From assembly GCA_002328495.1 (NCBI GenBank), contig DCUJ01000004.1, positions 163,570 through 227,569 on the forward strand: 64,000 nt of DNA, read 5' to 3'. The stretch comes from Sulfurospirillum sp. UBA2217. GTDB taxonomy: Bacteria > Campylobacterota > Campylobacteria > Campylobacterales > Sulfurospirillaceae. How positions within the stretch are numbered: position 1 is the first letter of the stretch; each line of letters opens with the position of its first letter. Position numbers and translations under genes: made by a program. Below the pieces are notes generated by a model that made no database searches, had not been told where the DNA came from, and saw only the letters and a list, made by a program, of their open reading frames with translations. This document shows positions 1 to 8,975 of this stretch, one piece after another.

Positions 1-24
1 GTTCAAATCCCTCTCTGTCCGCCA
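1..24 (+). tRNA. 3' end of a tRNA, probably tRNA-Ser (partial)
   Basis: The window opens inside a tRNA. The T-loop TTCAAAT is followed by a 5-nt T-stem strand, a 7-nt acceptor strand (TCTGTCC), discriminator base G73 and an encoded CCA ending at 24. G73 is typical of bacterial tRNA-Ser, which is the basis for the guess; the anticodon lies outside the window, so identity is not certain. Confidence 0.75.
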
Positions 25-78
25 CGACCCTCTTTTACTCTGAGCTTAAAAATCGTGAATTTTACTGAAAGTGGTGCC

Positions 79-2541
79 ATGATTTTGCAAACTTACATCC
101 GTTTTGTGACGCAATACTTTAAAAGCGTTTTGGTTTTAGTTGCTCTTTTAACGGGCATATTTTGTTACTATGCACAGTTTTTGAGCATTGATGCTTCTGC
201 TGAAACCTTGCTTTTGGAAAATGATGCTGATTTGAAGCTGACACGAGAAGTGCATGGGCGTTATGTGAGTCCTGATTACTTGGTGGTTGCGTTCAGCCCC
301 AAAGCCGCGCTTTTAGATGATTCTACGTTAGAAACCATTCAAAAACTCAAAGCATCTTTATTACATGTAAAGGGTGTTGAGAGTGTTACCACACTTTTGG
401 ATGTGCCATTGCTTCAAAGTCCACCTCGTCCGATTGCTCAGGTTATCGGTAACGTTCGAACTTTACAATCTGATGCTATTGACAAAGCAATGGTTCAAAA
501 AGAGTTTACCACAAGTCCTTTGTATGCTAACAATTTGGTCAGCGCAGATTTTAAGACAACAGCTATTTTAGTCAATCTCAAAGAAGATGAAACTTTTACA
601 CAGCTGTTAAATGCCCGCAATGTTTTTGTAACGTTACAAGAGGAAAGAGCTCTAAGCCAAGAAGAGTTAAAGCAGTTTGAAGCCAGTAAAATAGCACTAA
701 AAGCACACCGAGATGCAGTGAGAGACGATGTGCATCTCTTGATTCAATCGCTAAGAGAAGTACTAGACCCCTATCGTATGGAGGGTGAGGTTTTTTTAGG
801 CGGGGTGATGATGATTGCTGATGACATGATCAGTTTTGTGAAAAGCGATATTGTCATTTATGGAACCGCTATTTTACTCATTATGATAGCGATGTTGTGG
901 GTGATTTTTAGGCAAGTGCGTTTTGTAGTTTTGCCCATTATTGTCTCCTTTTGTGCGGTGATTATTACCACAGGGATAAATGCACTTGTTGGTTTAGAAG
1001 TTACAGTTATTTCATCCAATTATGTCGCTATGCAGCTTATCACAACCCTCTCTTTGGTGATTCATCTCATCGTGTGCTACCGTGAAGAGTATGCACTTTT
1101 CCCTCATGTCTCACAACAAGAGCTTCTTGGTATCACGTTAAAGCGTATGTCTGTTCCCTCTGTCTTTGTTATTTTAACCTCAGTAGCGGGTTTTGGCTCA
1201 CTGATGACGTGTGATATTTTACCGATTATTGATTTAGGGATGATGATGAACATCGGTGTGTGTGTCTCTTTGGTGAGTGCATATCTTCTTTTCCCTGCCA
1301 TGATGATGCTTTTTTCTAAAAAAGAGCCTGTGCTGACGTTTGATAAAGCCTTTGGTATCAATAAGCTTTTTGCGAGCATCGTCGAGCATCATGGTAAAAA
1401 AATTCTATTGGTTGTAGTGATTATTATTGGATTTAGTTTAGTGGGAGTGACGCGTTTAAAGGTTGAGAATAGTTTTATTAACTACTTTAAAGAGAGTACA
1501 GAAATTTACCAAGGTATGCAAAAAATCGACAATCATCTAGGAGGGACGACACCGCTTGAGGTGGTGGTGCGTTTTCCAAAAGCCGATGCTCCTAAACAGA
1601 GTGATAGTTTAGATGGCTTTGAAGATGAATTTCAAGAGATGAGTAACGATGCACAGTATTGGTTTACCGCGCAAAAAATGGAAACGATTTTAAAAGTACA
1701 TGACTATTTGATTTCTCTTCCAGAGGTAGGAAATGTCTCTTCTTTAGGCACTCTCTCCAAGGTAGGACGCATTTTAAAAGAAGGCAAAGATTTTGATAAT
1801 TTTGAGTTGGCGTTGCTGTACAATGAATTACCCTTGCATTATAAAAAGATTTTGCTCTCTCCTTATGTGAACATTGAGCACGATGAAGCACGTTTTGTGA
1901 TTCGCGTGGTAGACTCAAATCCTTCTTTAAGACGCGATGAACTCCTTAAAACCATCCAAAAAGAGCTTGAAAGCAAAGTAGGGTTAGAGCCTCAAAACTT
2001 TAAATTGGTAGGGATGATGGTGTTGTATAACAACATGCTCCAATCCCTTTTTGATTCGCAAATTTCAACCTTAGGGTTAGCACTGCTCTCATTAGGTGCA
2101 ATGTTTTTATTTCTCTTCCGCTCGTTTAAAATACCCCTTCTTGCGATGATGGTTAACCTCGTGCCTATTAGTGTTATCTTTGGTATTATGGGGGTTGCTG
2201 GCATTCCTTTAGACATGATGAGTATTACCATCGCTTCGATAGCCCTTGGTATTACAGTGGATAATACCATTCATTACTATTATCGCTTTAGAGAAGAGGT
2301 GGCACGGGATGGGGATTATATCGCGTCGATGCACCGCGCCCATGACACCATTGCATTTGGGATGTTTTACTATTCGCTAGCCACTATTGTAGGCTTTTTA
2401 GTTTTGGTTACTTCCAATTTTATTCCAACGCTTATTTTTGGGCTTTTAACGGTTATCGTTTTACTTGTGGCTATCGTTTCGGATTTGTTATTTTCACCGC
2501 TTTTAGTTGTGCTGTTTAAGCCTTTTGGTGTGAAAAAGTAA
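79..2541 (+). CDS. RND/MMPL-family exporter
   Basis: About 820 residues with the two-half RND layout: one N-terminal membrane helix, a soluble loop (about residues 35-250), a helix bundle (about 255-415), a second loop, and a final bundle from about 650. The proline/glycine-rich membrane segments and the ITVDNTIHYYYRFREE stretch near the C-terminus resemble the MMPL/HpnN-like subgroup, which moves lipids or other hydrophobic molecules across the inner membrane. No adaptor or outer-membrane partner is adjacent. I prefer the ATG at 79; an in-frame GTG at 55 would add eight residues. The mscS-family gene follows after 9 bp and is probably cotranscribed. Substrate unknown. Confidence 0.8.
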   Translation: MILQTYIRFVTQYFKSVLVLVALLTGIFCYYAQFLSIDASAETLLLENDADLKLTREVHGRYVSPDYLVVAFSPKAALLDDSTLETIQKLKASLLHVKGVESVTTLLDVPLLQSPPRPIAQVIGNVRTLQSDAIDKAMVQKEFTTSPLYANNLVSADFKTTAILVNLKEDETFTQLLNARNVFVTLQEERALSQEELKQFEASKIALKAHRDAVRDDVHLLIQSLREVLDPYRMEGEVFLGGVMMIADDMISFVKSDIVIYGTAILLIMIAMLWVIFRQVRFVVLPIIVSFCAVIITTGINALVGLEVTVISSNYVAMQLITTLSLVIHLIVCYREEYALFPHVSQQELLGITLKRMSVPSVFVILTSVAGFGSLMTCDILPIIDLGMMMNIGVCVSLVSAYLLFPAMMMLFSKKEPVLTFDKAFGINKLFASIVEHHGKKILLVVVIIIGFSLVGVTRLKVENSFINYFKESTEIYQGMQKIDNHLGGTTPLEVVVRFPKADAPKQSDSLDGFEDEFQEMSNDAQYWFTAQKMETILKVHDYLISLPEVGNVSSLGTLSKVGRILKEGKDFDNFELALLYNELPLHYKKILLSPYVNIEHDEARFVIRVVDSNPSLRRDELLKTIQKELESKVGLEPQNFKLVGMMVLYNNMLQSLFDSQISTLGLALLSLGAMFLFLFRSFKIPLLAMMVNLVPISVIFGIMGVAGIPLDMMSITIASIALGITVDNTIHYYYRFREEVARDGDYIASMHRAHDTIAFGMFYYSLATIVGFLVLVTSNFIPTLIFGLLTVIVLLVAIVSDLLFSPLLVVLFKPFGVKK

Positions 2542-2550
2542 GGAGACGCT

Positions 2551-3387
2551 ATGGAAAAAGAGCTTCAAAATCTTCAAAAGTTTTACAACATTGTGATTGA
2601 GTTTTTAACCACGTACAGTTTTCAACTCATTGGCGCATTGATTATTGTTTTTTTGGGCTGGTTTGCTTCAAAATATGTGTATGCCTTTTTAATGCGTATG
2701 TTTGAAAAAAATCATTTTGATACGACCCTTGCACGTTTTTTAGCCAGTAGTGCTAAGGTTCTTGTCCTTGGTGCTATGATTGTCATTGCCCTTGGCAAAG
2801 TGGGGATTTCAATAGCACCTTTTATTGCTGCCATTGGTGCTATCTCTTTGACGGCGGGTTTAGCACTGCAAGGCAGTGTTTCTAACTATGCCGCAGGGGT
2901 AATTCTTATCATCAATCGTCCGTTTAAAGTGGGCGATACCATTTCTGTCGCAAGCGTCTATGGCGTAGTAGAAGAGATAAAATTAGCATACACCGCGCTG
3001 CGCAATGAGGACGAAGAGCTCATTACCGTACCCAATAAACAGATGATAGGTGATATCTTGGTCAATTCATTTGAGTTTCGTGTGGTTGAATCCGTTGTTG
3101 GTGTATCGTATGAGGAAGGTCCTCAAAAGGCGATTGAGATAATCAAAGGAGTTTTGGAGAGCTGCACAGACGTATCCAGTGAGCACAGACCTGTTGTGGG
3201 AATTGCGAAGTTTGGCGATAGTGCCATAGAGCTTGGGCTTCGTTATTGGGTACCAACCAAAAGCTTTTTTAAAATTCAATACGAAGTAAATCTTGCCATT
3301 TATACGGCTTTACATATAAATGGTATTACCATTCCATTTCCGCAAAGGGAAGTTCGCATTTTAAGTGAAATAATCAATCAAAAATGA
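2551..3387 (+). CDS. MscS-family mechanosensitive channel
   Basis: A 278-residue protein with three membrane helices, a Gly/Ala-rich pore-lining helix (about residues 88-120) and the MscS beta-domain hallmark RPFKVGDTI. Members open under membrane tension and release solutes on osmotic downshift; the small size matches E. coli MscS. A clear AAGGAG precedes the ATG. It sits directly behind the MMPL gene. A degraded copy of this gene lies at about 6.9-7.2 kb. In this intact copy the local site for the window-wide TTACATGTAA palindrome is altered to TACATATAAA (3311-3320, encoding LHIN), while the fossil copy has the perfect palindrome. Confidence 0.9.
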   Translation: MEKELQNLQKFYNIVIEFLTTYSFQLIGALIIVFLGWFASKYVYAFLMRMFEKNHFDTTLARFLASSAKVLVLGAMIVIALGKVGISIAPFIAAIGAISLTAGLALQGSVSNYAAGVILIINRPFKVGDTISVASVYGVVEEIKLAYTALRNEDEELITVPNKQMIGDILVNSFEFRVVESVVGVSYEEGPQKAIEIIKGVLESCTDVSSEHRPVVGIAKFGDSAIELGLRYWVPTKSFFKIQYEVNLAIYTALHINGITIPFPQREVRILSEIINQK

Positions 3388-3406
3388 GGCAGCCTTAGAC
3401 TGCCTC
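3386..3406. terminator. Hairpin terminator between mscS and cydX-like gene
   Basis: Perfect 7-bp stem GAGGCAG / CTGCCTC with a 7-nt loop, overlapping the mscS stop codon and followed by a T-rich stretch (GTTAGTTTTCTTGTTTTTT). It lies between convergent transcription units and may act on both. Confidence 0.6.
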
Positions 3407-3411
3407 TGTGG

Positions 3412-3513
3412 TTAGTTTTCTTGTTTTTTAACGGCGTAACAGACCAGTTTATAGGTTGTATAAATCAGTATTGGCCAGCATGAAAGCCAGATGAGTGCGC
3501 TTGTGTAATCCAT
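3412..3513 (-). CDS. CydX-like small subunit of cytochrome bd oxidase
   Basis: A 33-codon ORF starting ATG-GAT-TAC, with a good ribosome-binding site (AAGGAG, 3519-3524) overlapping the cydB stop codon. The product begins MDYTSALIWLSCWPILIYTT: one hydrophobic helix (about residues 5-26) and a short charged tail ending KKQEN. Position directly behind cydB, size and topology match CydX/YbgT, the small subunit that stabilises haem binding in cytochrome bd of E. coli. There is no clear sequence match to E. coli CydX that I can state, so the call rests on context. Easily missed by gene finders because of length. Confidence 0.6.
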   Translation of the reverse strand: MDYTSALIWLSCWPILIYTTYKLVCYAVKKQEN

Positions 3514-3522
3514 AAAATCTCC

Positions 3523-4656
3523 TTAGTAGTGGTGCTCTGAAGCATCGCTCATCTCTGCTTCATCGATGCTTTTTTTATCCATCGCATACCATGCGTAGGT
3601 GATATAGGCAAGGACAAAAGGAATGATAAGGGCAACATAGCTCATGGCGGTGAGGGTGTAGTGACTCCCGCTTGAATTCTCGATAGTGAGTGAGCTTTGA
3701 AGCGCACTCAAAGAGGGGTAAAATGCCGTGTTGTTCAACCCTAAGAGCAAAAAGATACCCATAACCGCAAAGACAATACCCAATCCCATCACTTTAATCC
3801 CATGAACATTGGCTTTGAAAATGCCCAGATAAAGCGCTACAAGTACCAATACCACACCTAGAAGAATCATCACGGCGACCACGGGTAAGGCAAGAAGGTT
3901 GCTTAGGTATTTGTACGCTTCAATACTCACAACACCCAAAGCATCGTACGCAAAACCCTCTTTGGTGAAAATCCACGCCAAAAAGCCCAAAAAGAAGGAC
4001 AAAAAGAGCAAGGTATTTTTCAAAAGCATCTTTTGAATTCTTACATGTAAAGAAGCGTGGTTGATATTGCTTAGAAAATAAAGCCCCGCACTCAGCCGTG
4101 CTAAAAAGAAAAGCGAAAAGGCTAAAAGGTAGTTTTGCGGGATAAAGAGCGCTTCAAGCCCTCGAAGATTTGTATCCCATTGCACAAAGAAATTTTCATC
4201 TAAATGAAACGAAGCTCCACTAAAAAGGGTACTCAGAGCAACACCGAGTAAAATAACACCCAATGAGCCGTTAATGTACAAGAACATTTCATAGGTTTTT
4301 TGACCCAAAAAGTTGTTCTCTTTTTTGCGGTATTCGTAGCTTACGGCTTGAATGATAAAACAAAATAAAATGGCAAGCCATACCCAGTACGCCCCACCAA
4401 AACTGGTCGCATAAAAAAGAGGAAATGCCGCAAACAATGCTCCACCAAAGAGAACAAGCGTGGTAAAGCCAAGCTCCCATTTGCGTCCCAAGGAGTTAAT
4501 GAGCATGCTTTTTTCCACTTCATTTTCAGGCAGACTAAAAAGCAGTGTTTGTCCGCCTTGAATGAACATTAAAAAGACAAAAAGCCCTGCTAAAAGACTG
4601 ACTATCATCCACCACAACTGCTGCAGTTGTAAAAAAGAGAGTAATTCAAACATCAA
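3523..4656 (-). CDS. cydB: Cytochrome bd ubiquinol oxidase subunit II
   Basis: A 377-residue, multi-helix membrane protein (eight or nine predicted segments) with the overall pattern of CydB, the partner of CydA in the bd-type quinol oxidase that reduces oxygen to water at low oxygen tension without proton pumping. The start overlaps the cydA stop by 4 bp (ATGA), showing translational coupling. One TTACATGTAA palindrome lies inside (4041-4050), encoding LHVR in a loop. The set DUF4492-cydA-cydB-cydX-like reads as one operon. Confidence 0.93.
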   Translation of the reverse strand: MMFELLSFLQLQQLWWMIVSLLAGLFVFLMFIQGGQTLLFSLPENEVEKSMLINSLGRKWELGFTTLVLFGGALFAAFPLFYATSFGGAYWVWLAILFCFIIQAVSYEYRKKENNFLGQKTYEMFLYINGSLGVILLGVALSTLFSGASFHLDENFFVQWDTNLRGLEALFIPQNYLLAFSLFFLARLSAGLYFLSNINHASLHVRIQKMLLKNTLLFLSFFLGFLAWIFTKEGFAYDALGVVSIEAYKYLSNLLALPVVAVMILLGVVLVLVALYLGIFKANVHGIKVMGLGIVFAVMGIFLLLGLNNTAFYPSLSALQSSLTIENSSGSHYTLTAMSYVALIIPFVLAYITYAWYAMDKKSIDEAEMSDASEHHY

Positions 4657-6182
4657 TGACCTCCCTCAAAGCCTTTGGAAATTTGCCTGAGCATAATTTT
4701 TATCTCCGCAATGAGGAGCACGGTAAATAAAATGGCAAAGAGTGTAAATGAGAGGGCGACATTGCCTCCACCTAAATGGGTTGCGGCGATATGTGTGGGC
4801 ATCAAATCTTGAATCGCCCAGGGTTGTCTGCCGACTTCTGCCACAATCCATCCCGCTTCTGCGGCAATGTAGCCTAAGGGAATGCTCCACAATGCCGCAT
4901 AAAGGACTAAAGGATAGTGCGTAATATTACGTTTAAATATAAAAAAGAGAACCAGCGCAAAGAGTGCGATAAACCACATGCCTAAGGAGACCATGATATG
5001 GAAGCTGTAAAAGGTGAGGGCAATGGGTGGAACAATCTGTTCAGGTTTTTCAAAATAGCCATAGCCAAAATCTTTCATATGCGTTTGAAGAATGGCTTCA
5101 CTTTCGTTCATTTGAGTGGCATCACCTATCTTTTTAGCGTCTCTAAAATCACTGAGTGCTTGGAGGGCAATTTTGCCATTGGCAATGCGCTCACTGGCCG
5201 AGGGAATATTGTGGGCAGGATTGCCATAGACCAAATCATCGAGTCCTGCGACAAAAGCATCTATATGGCGGTGACCCAGCAAAGAGAGCATGTAGGGAAT
5301 TTCGATGTCACCTAAAAATTCAGGCTCATTATCGCCGAGTTGCTTGTTAGGATTTAAAATTCCAAAGGCAATGAGTCCTGCTCTGGATTCGCCTTTATAG
5401 AGTCCTTCCATGGCAGCAAGTTTTACAGGTTGGTGTTGGGTGACCTGATAGGCACTTTCATCGCCACTGAAGGCCAAGAAAAGTGAGGTGATAAGACCAA
5501 AGGTTGCTCCCACCACCATACTGCGTTTGGCAAAAAGCAGCTCTTTCTTTTTGAGAAGAAACCATGCCGAAATACCCACCACAAACAAAGCACCTATAAC
5601 ATAGCCACTGGCAACGGTGTGTAAGAATTTGATAACCGCTACAGGGGAGAGGGCGACATCAAAGAAGTTCTCCATTTCGTTGCGAGCTGTGGCAGGGTTG
5701 AAATACATGCCCACTGGGTATTGCATCCAGCCATTAGCGACTAAAATCCAAAAGGCGGAAAGGTTGGAGCCAATCGCTACTAACCACGTGGAGAGCAGGT
5801 GGAATTTGGGGCTGACCTTATTCCAGCCGAAGAACATGACTGCAAAAAAGGTGGATTCCATAAAGAAGGCTAAAATCCCCTCAATGGCTAAAGGTGCGCC
5901 GAAAATATCACCAACAAACCACGAATAATTTGCCCAGTTGGTTCCAAATTCAAATTCCATAATAAGCCCTGTTGCAACACCAATCGCAAAATTGATTGCA
6001 AAAAGGCTCATCCAAAATTGGGTGATTTTTTTCCAATGAGCATCCCCTGTTTTTAGGTAAATACTCTCCATAATCGCCATAATAAAGCTAAGCCCGAGGG
6101 TAAGGGGTACAAATAAAAAGTGGTAAATGGCAGTCAGTGCAAACTGTGCACGACTCCAATCAACCGATGAAAGCTCACTCAT
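4653..6182 (-). CDS. cydA: Cytochrome bd ubiquinol oxidase subunit I
   Basis: 509 residues. Seen: the N-terminal helix with a His at residue 21 in the context LTAIYHFLF, matching the haem ligand of CydA, and the family signature GRQPWAIQDLMPTH near residue 425. CydA carries haems b558, b595 and d and the quinol site (Q-loop). A microaerobic terminal oxidase fits a facultative or microaerophilic anaerobe needing oxygen detoxification or respiration at low oxygen. It overlaps both its upstream DUF4492 neighbour and cydB by 4 bp. Confidence 0.95.
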   Translation of the reverse strand: MSELSSVDWSRAQFALTAIYHFLFVPLTLGLSFIMAIMESIYLKTGDAHWKKITQFWMSLFAINFAIGVATGLIMEFEFGTNWANYSWFVGDIFGAPLAIEGILAFFMESTFFAVMFFGWNKVSPKFHLLSTWLVAIGSNLSAFWILVANGWMQYPVGMYFNPATARNEMENFFDVALSPVAVIKFLHTVASGYVIGALFVVGISAWFLLKKKELLFAKRSMVVGATFGLITSLFLAFSGDESAYQVTQHQPVKLAAMEGLYKGESRAGLIAFGILNPNKQLGDNEPEFLGDIEIPYMLSLLGHRHIDAFVAGLDDLVYGNPAHNIPSASERIANGKIALQALSDFRDAKKIGDATQMNESEAILQTHMKDFGYGYFEKPEQIVPPIALTFYSFHIMVSLGMWFIALFALVLFFIFKRNITHYPLVLYAALWSIPLGYIAAEAGWIVAEVGRQPWAIQDLMPTHIAATHLGGGNVALSFTLFAILFTVLLIAEIKIMLRQISKGFEGGH

Positions 6183-6394
6183 TGTTTCTCCTTTGTGAGG
6201 TTGTCTAGGACGTAATTGCTTCGCGCAGCATCGTCTAAAAAGTCGGTGTGAAGGGTCGTGCTAAAGAAGAAAAATTTAAACACAACCAACATAATCAGCA
6301 GTTTTAAAAGAACAATTTTCCACAAGGTTTTGCCCAGTGTTAGGTGGGCAAAACCCTCTTTATAGAGGGTAAAAAACGTGCGGAAAAAATACAT
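6179..6394 (-). CDS. DUF4492 small membrane protein of the cyd operon
   Basis: 71 residues: a positively charged amphipathic start (MYFFRTFFTLYKEGF), one hydrophobic helix (about residues 27-47) and a charged tail. I recognise this as the DUF4492 type that commonly precedes cydAB in Campylobacterota and Bacteroidota. Its stop overlaps the cydA start. Function is unknown; assembly or stability of the oxidase is a reasonable guess from strict linkage. Confidence 0.7.
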   Translation of the reverse strand: MYFFRTFFTLYKEGFAHLTLGKTLWKIVLLKLLIMLVVFKFFFFSTTLHTDFLDDAARSNYVLDNLTKEKQ

Positions 6395-6409
6395 TTTTAC
6401 TCCTTGACC

Positions 6410-6799
6410 TTAAGCGTTAGCCAGTGACTTTGCCCATGTTTCCATAAGGGCATGGAGCTCTTCTTTTGGAGCTTCTAAGAAGTCAATAATAAACTGATCT
6501 TTGGTTTCGCACAAACCGATGGAGCGAGGGCGAACCGCTAGAATTTTTGAATTTGGAATGGCTGCACCAAAACAAAAGACAATATTCTTCGCATCTAAAA
6601 TCTCAGGAGCAATCTCTCCATTAATGGTTTTAGTATGCGCATAATGGTCAAAGATAGCAATAAATTTTGCGATAGGATGCGCTTCTATCTTAGCACTTAA
6701 ATCTTCAATAATGGCTTGCATACTCTTATATTTACATTCACTTTTGTCAATCGTAAGATTGAAAACGGGGTATTTGTCCATAAAGATAGTTTTTTTCAT
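6410..6799 (-). CDS. Conserved small soluble protein, paralogue of 19587-19982
   Basis: 129 residues, no signal peptide or membrane helix. It is clearly paralogous to the protein at 19587-19982: both start MKKT-FMDKYPV and share IFDHYAHTK, a VFCFG core, KILAVRPRSIG and EAPKEELH-LMETWAK. I think this corresponds to the DUF6858 family, from memory. It lies 15 bp upstream of the DUF4492-cydAB operon and is probably its first gene. The conserved His-Tyr-His and Cys residues (DHYAHTK, FCFG) could bind a ligand or metal, but no function is known. Confidence 0.65.
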   Translation of the reverse strand: MKKTIFMDKYPVFNLTIDKSECKYKSMQAIIEDLSAKIEAHPIAKFIAIFDHYAHTKTINGEIAPEILDAKNIVFCFGAAIPNSKILAVRPRSIGLCETKDQFIIDFLEAPKEELHALMETWAKSLANA

Positions 6800-6931
6800 G
6801 GGAGTCCTTTTATATAGTTAAAATTTATCGGAATAATAATTTGTTTTAATTGATAAAAACAAGACAAAAAGTATCTAGTATGGAAAATTAAGAGTTAATT
6901 TATCCTATTTAAATAATCCTTTTTAGGCTTT

Positions 6932-7165
6932 GTTTAAATAGGCGACACTCTCCCGCGTCATGAAGATGAAGAGCTTTTCGTCGCACCTAACAAACAGATG
7001 TCTTGGTCAACCTACTTGAGTTTCGTGGCTTTGAAGTGTTCATTGGTGTGGTGCAAAAGGCGTTTTGAGACCTCATATGAAGTTAATCTTGCCATTTATA
7101 CTGCTTTACATGTAAATGGTATTACAATCTTGTTTTCGTAAAGAGAAGTTTGTATTTTAGGAGAG
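6932..7165 (+). pseudogene. Degraded remnant of an mscS-family gene
   Basis: The 370-bp stretch 6800-7169 has no intact gene, but about 6932-7165 aligns with the 3' half of the mscS gene at 2551-3387. Matches include TTTAAA-GGCGA (start of the beta-domain), GAAGATGAAGAGC...AACAAACAGATG, TTGAGTTTCGTGG, GTGCAAAAGGCG, and an exact 17-nt match AATCTTGCCATTTATAC. Several segments are missing and the frame is broken. This is a decayed second copy, by duplication or by loss of a former paralogue. Confidence 0.8.
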
Positions 7166-7169
7166 AAGT

Positions 7170-7394
7170 TTGATTCCAAAGAAGTATGAGTTTGTGACAT
7201 TTGCTTTTTTTATGTCACTGTTTATGAGTTTTTTAATGTCGTTTGTGATTACGTTTATTAACGTTGGGTTGGTGGACAATTTTGTTGTTTTATGGCTTCA
7301 AGCCTTTTGGAGAGCCTTTATTGTAGCGTTTCCTGCGGTGATGACTGTTGTGCCTTTGGTGCGAAAATTGGTTAAGAAGTTGGTGAAAGAATAA
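7170..7394 (+). CDS. DUF2798 small membrane protein
   Basis: 74 residues with two hydrophobic helices separated by a short loop and a lysine-rich tail (KLVKKLVKE), the layout of DUF2798 proteins. The start is TTG at 7170 with GGAG about 9 bp before it, in the tail of the mscS remnant. The 3' end overlaps the convergent DUF155 gene by 23 bp. Function unknown. Confidence 0.6.
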   Translation: MIPKKYEFVTFAFFMSLFMSFLMSFVITFINVGLVDNFVVLWLQAFWRAFIVAFPAVMTVVPLVRKLVKKLVKE

Positions 7395-8169
7395 ATTCTA
7401 GTAACATAATTCCAATAGCAATGGCAATAAAGATGATAACCACCCAATCAAGCACTTCGCTGTGTTTATGGTTGGAGAGGTCTAGCACCATGTCGATATC
7501 ATCTTTGAGCCCTTTTAGTTTATACTCGACAATTTCAAAGCGGTCTTTGAGTTCTAGCATGGATGAGAGTTCATTGTAGAGATTTTCCGCTTCTTCATTT
7601 TCCCACAAGATATTTGGCTTATCCAATAAAAAAAGTTCAGAGACCATACCGTATTGAATGAGGGTTAGTTCACTGGCAAAGCGTGTGAGGTGCGCTCGTT
7701 TTAAGGGCGAATAGCTACTGCTGAGTTCAATCAACTGTTTGCTTTGTTCAAAATAGGTTTCTAACTCTTTTTCATGCTTTTCAAGTCCCACACTTTGAGA
7801 AACAACAAGTGCGATGATGAGGAGTAATAGAGGCAGGGGTGTTTGGAGTAAAATGTAGTCATTATTGATCTTACATGTAACGCCTAACTGAGCGTCAATA
7901 CGAATAGGATAATCTTGATAAAGATAAAACTCTTCGTAGCGGTGTGCATGTTTGAGATGCAGTTTATGCAGTGCTTCACGGATAGCTTCATGTGAATAGT
8001 TGATAAAGGTGATGACATTAAACTGCGTAAAAACGATGTAACGCTCTTGTTCATGCGCAAAAAATGCTTTTTCAATCCCTTTTTGCAAAGAACACTCTAA
8101 AGCACTTTCTATCATTTGGCGAGTAAAAAGCTTAGGCAGTGCGATAGAGATAAGGTTTAGCTGGTACAT
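7372..8169 (-). CDS. DUF155 (RMD1/YagE-type) membrane protein, copy 2
   Basis: 265 residues. A soluble region (about 1-110), a membrane-proximal segment with SQSVGLEKHEK (about 125-140), a helical region LLDKPNILWENEEAENLYNE, and a C-terminal membrane helix after NHKHSEVLDWVVIIF: the pattern of DUF155/RMD1 proteins. I start at the ATG at 8169, 8 bp after AGGAG, rather than the in-frame GTG inside that site. It is the second of two tandem paralogues behind an RND pump and is 2 bp from the first. In yeast RMD1 relatives act in organelles; bacterial function is unknown. A TTACATGTAA site encodes TCK at 7871. Confidence 0.7.
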   Translation of the reverse strand: MYQLNLISIALPKLFTRQMIESALECSLQKGIEKAFFAHEQERYIVFTQFNVITFINYSHEAIREALHKLHLKHAHRYEEFYLYQDYPIRIDAQLGVTCKINNDYILLQTPLPLLLLIIALVVSQSVGLEKHEKELETYFEQSKQLIELSSSYSPLKRAHLTRFASELTLIQYGMVSELFLLDKPNILWENEEAENLYNELSSMLELKDRFEIVEYKLKGLKDDIDMVLDLSNHKHSEVLDWVVIIFIAIAIGIMLLEFILSPTS

Positions 8170-8180
8170 TGCGCACACTC

Positions 8181-8972
8181 CTAATGTTTAAAAAATTCTA
8201 CCGTCATAACGACGATTTCGATGCCAATAAGAATGATAATAATCCACTCTAAAAATTCACTGTGCTTGTGGTTGATGAGGTTTAATACCCGCGAGATATC
8301 GTCTTTAAGGTTATTCAGTTTAAACTCAACAATCTCAAAGCGGTCTTTGAGTTCTAAGATAGAAGCAAGATGGTTGTAAAGATTTTCCGCATCGGCATTG
8401 TCCCATAAGATATTGGGTTTGTCGAGTAAAAAAAGATCGGTCAACATTGCATGGCGTATAAAGGTGAGCTCTTTAGCAAACTGGGCTAGTTTAGAACGCT
8501 TGATCAGTGAACGCCCTTGGGTCATACCTAAGAGTCTACGGCTTCGCGCAAAGTGTTTTTCCAAATCTTTCTCATGTTTTTCAAGCCCCACACTTTGCGA
8601 AATCACCAAAGCAATGATGATAAAAGAGAGCGTTGATGCTTCTTTGAGAACGATGTGTTCATTGGTAATCTTACATGTAAGCTCCAAAGAGGGCTCTATT
8701 AAGATGGGATAGTCTTGATAGAGGCTACGGTGTTCGAAGTCATGTGCATCTTCCATCCCCAGTTTCACCAATGCCTTTAGCATCTCTTCTTTGTCCCAAT
8801 TAATAAATGTGAGAACATTAAATGGGGTATAGACAAGGTAGGTATCGCGGTACTGGGCGTAAAATGCTTTTTCTATTCCTTTTTTAAACGAACAATCAAG
8901 GCGTGTTTCGATTTCATCACGCTTGAGAAGTTCAGGAATGGAGATGGAGATAAGTGAGATGTTTTGTGACAC
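8181..8972 (-). CDS. DUF155 (RMD1/YagE-type) membrane protein, copy 1
   Basis: 263 residues, same architecture as its downstream neighbour: shared SQSVGLEKHEK, LLDKPNILW, ELKDRFEIVE and the NHKHSE-L-W motif before a C-terminal membrane helix. GTG start at 8972 behind GAGGAG. It lies 3 bp after the stop of the RND pump gene, so the pair probably belongs to the efflux operon. Both copies have a TTACATGTAA site at the same aligned position (LTCKI/VTCKI), so that site predates or was kept after the duplication. Confidence 0.7.
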   Translation of the reverse strand: MSQNISLISISIPELLKRDEIETRLDCSFKKGIEKAFYAQYRDTYLVYTPFNVLTFINWDKEEMLKALVKLGMEDAHDFEHRSLYQDYPILIEPSLELTCKITNEHIVLKEASTLSFIIIALVISQSVGLEKHEKDLEKHFARSRRLLGMTQGRSLIKRSKLAQFAKELTFIRHAMLTDLFLLDKPNILWDNADAENLYNHLASILELKDRFEIVEFKLNNLKDDISRVLNLINHKHSEFLEWIIIILIGIEIVVMTVEFFKH

Positions 8973-8975
8973 GAT

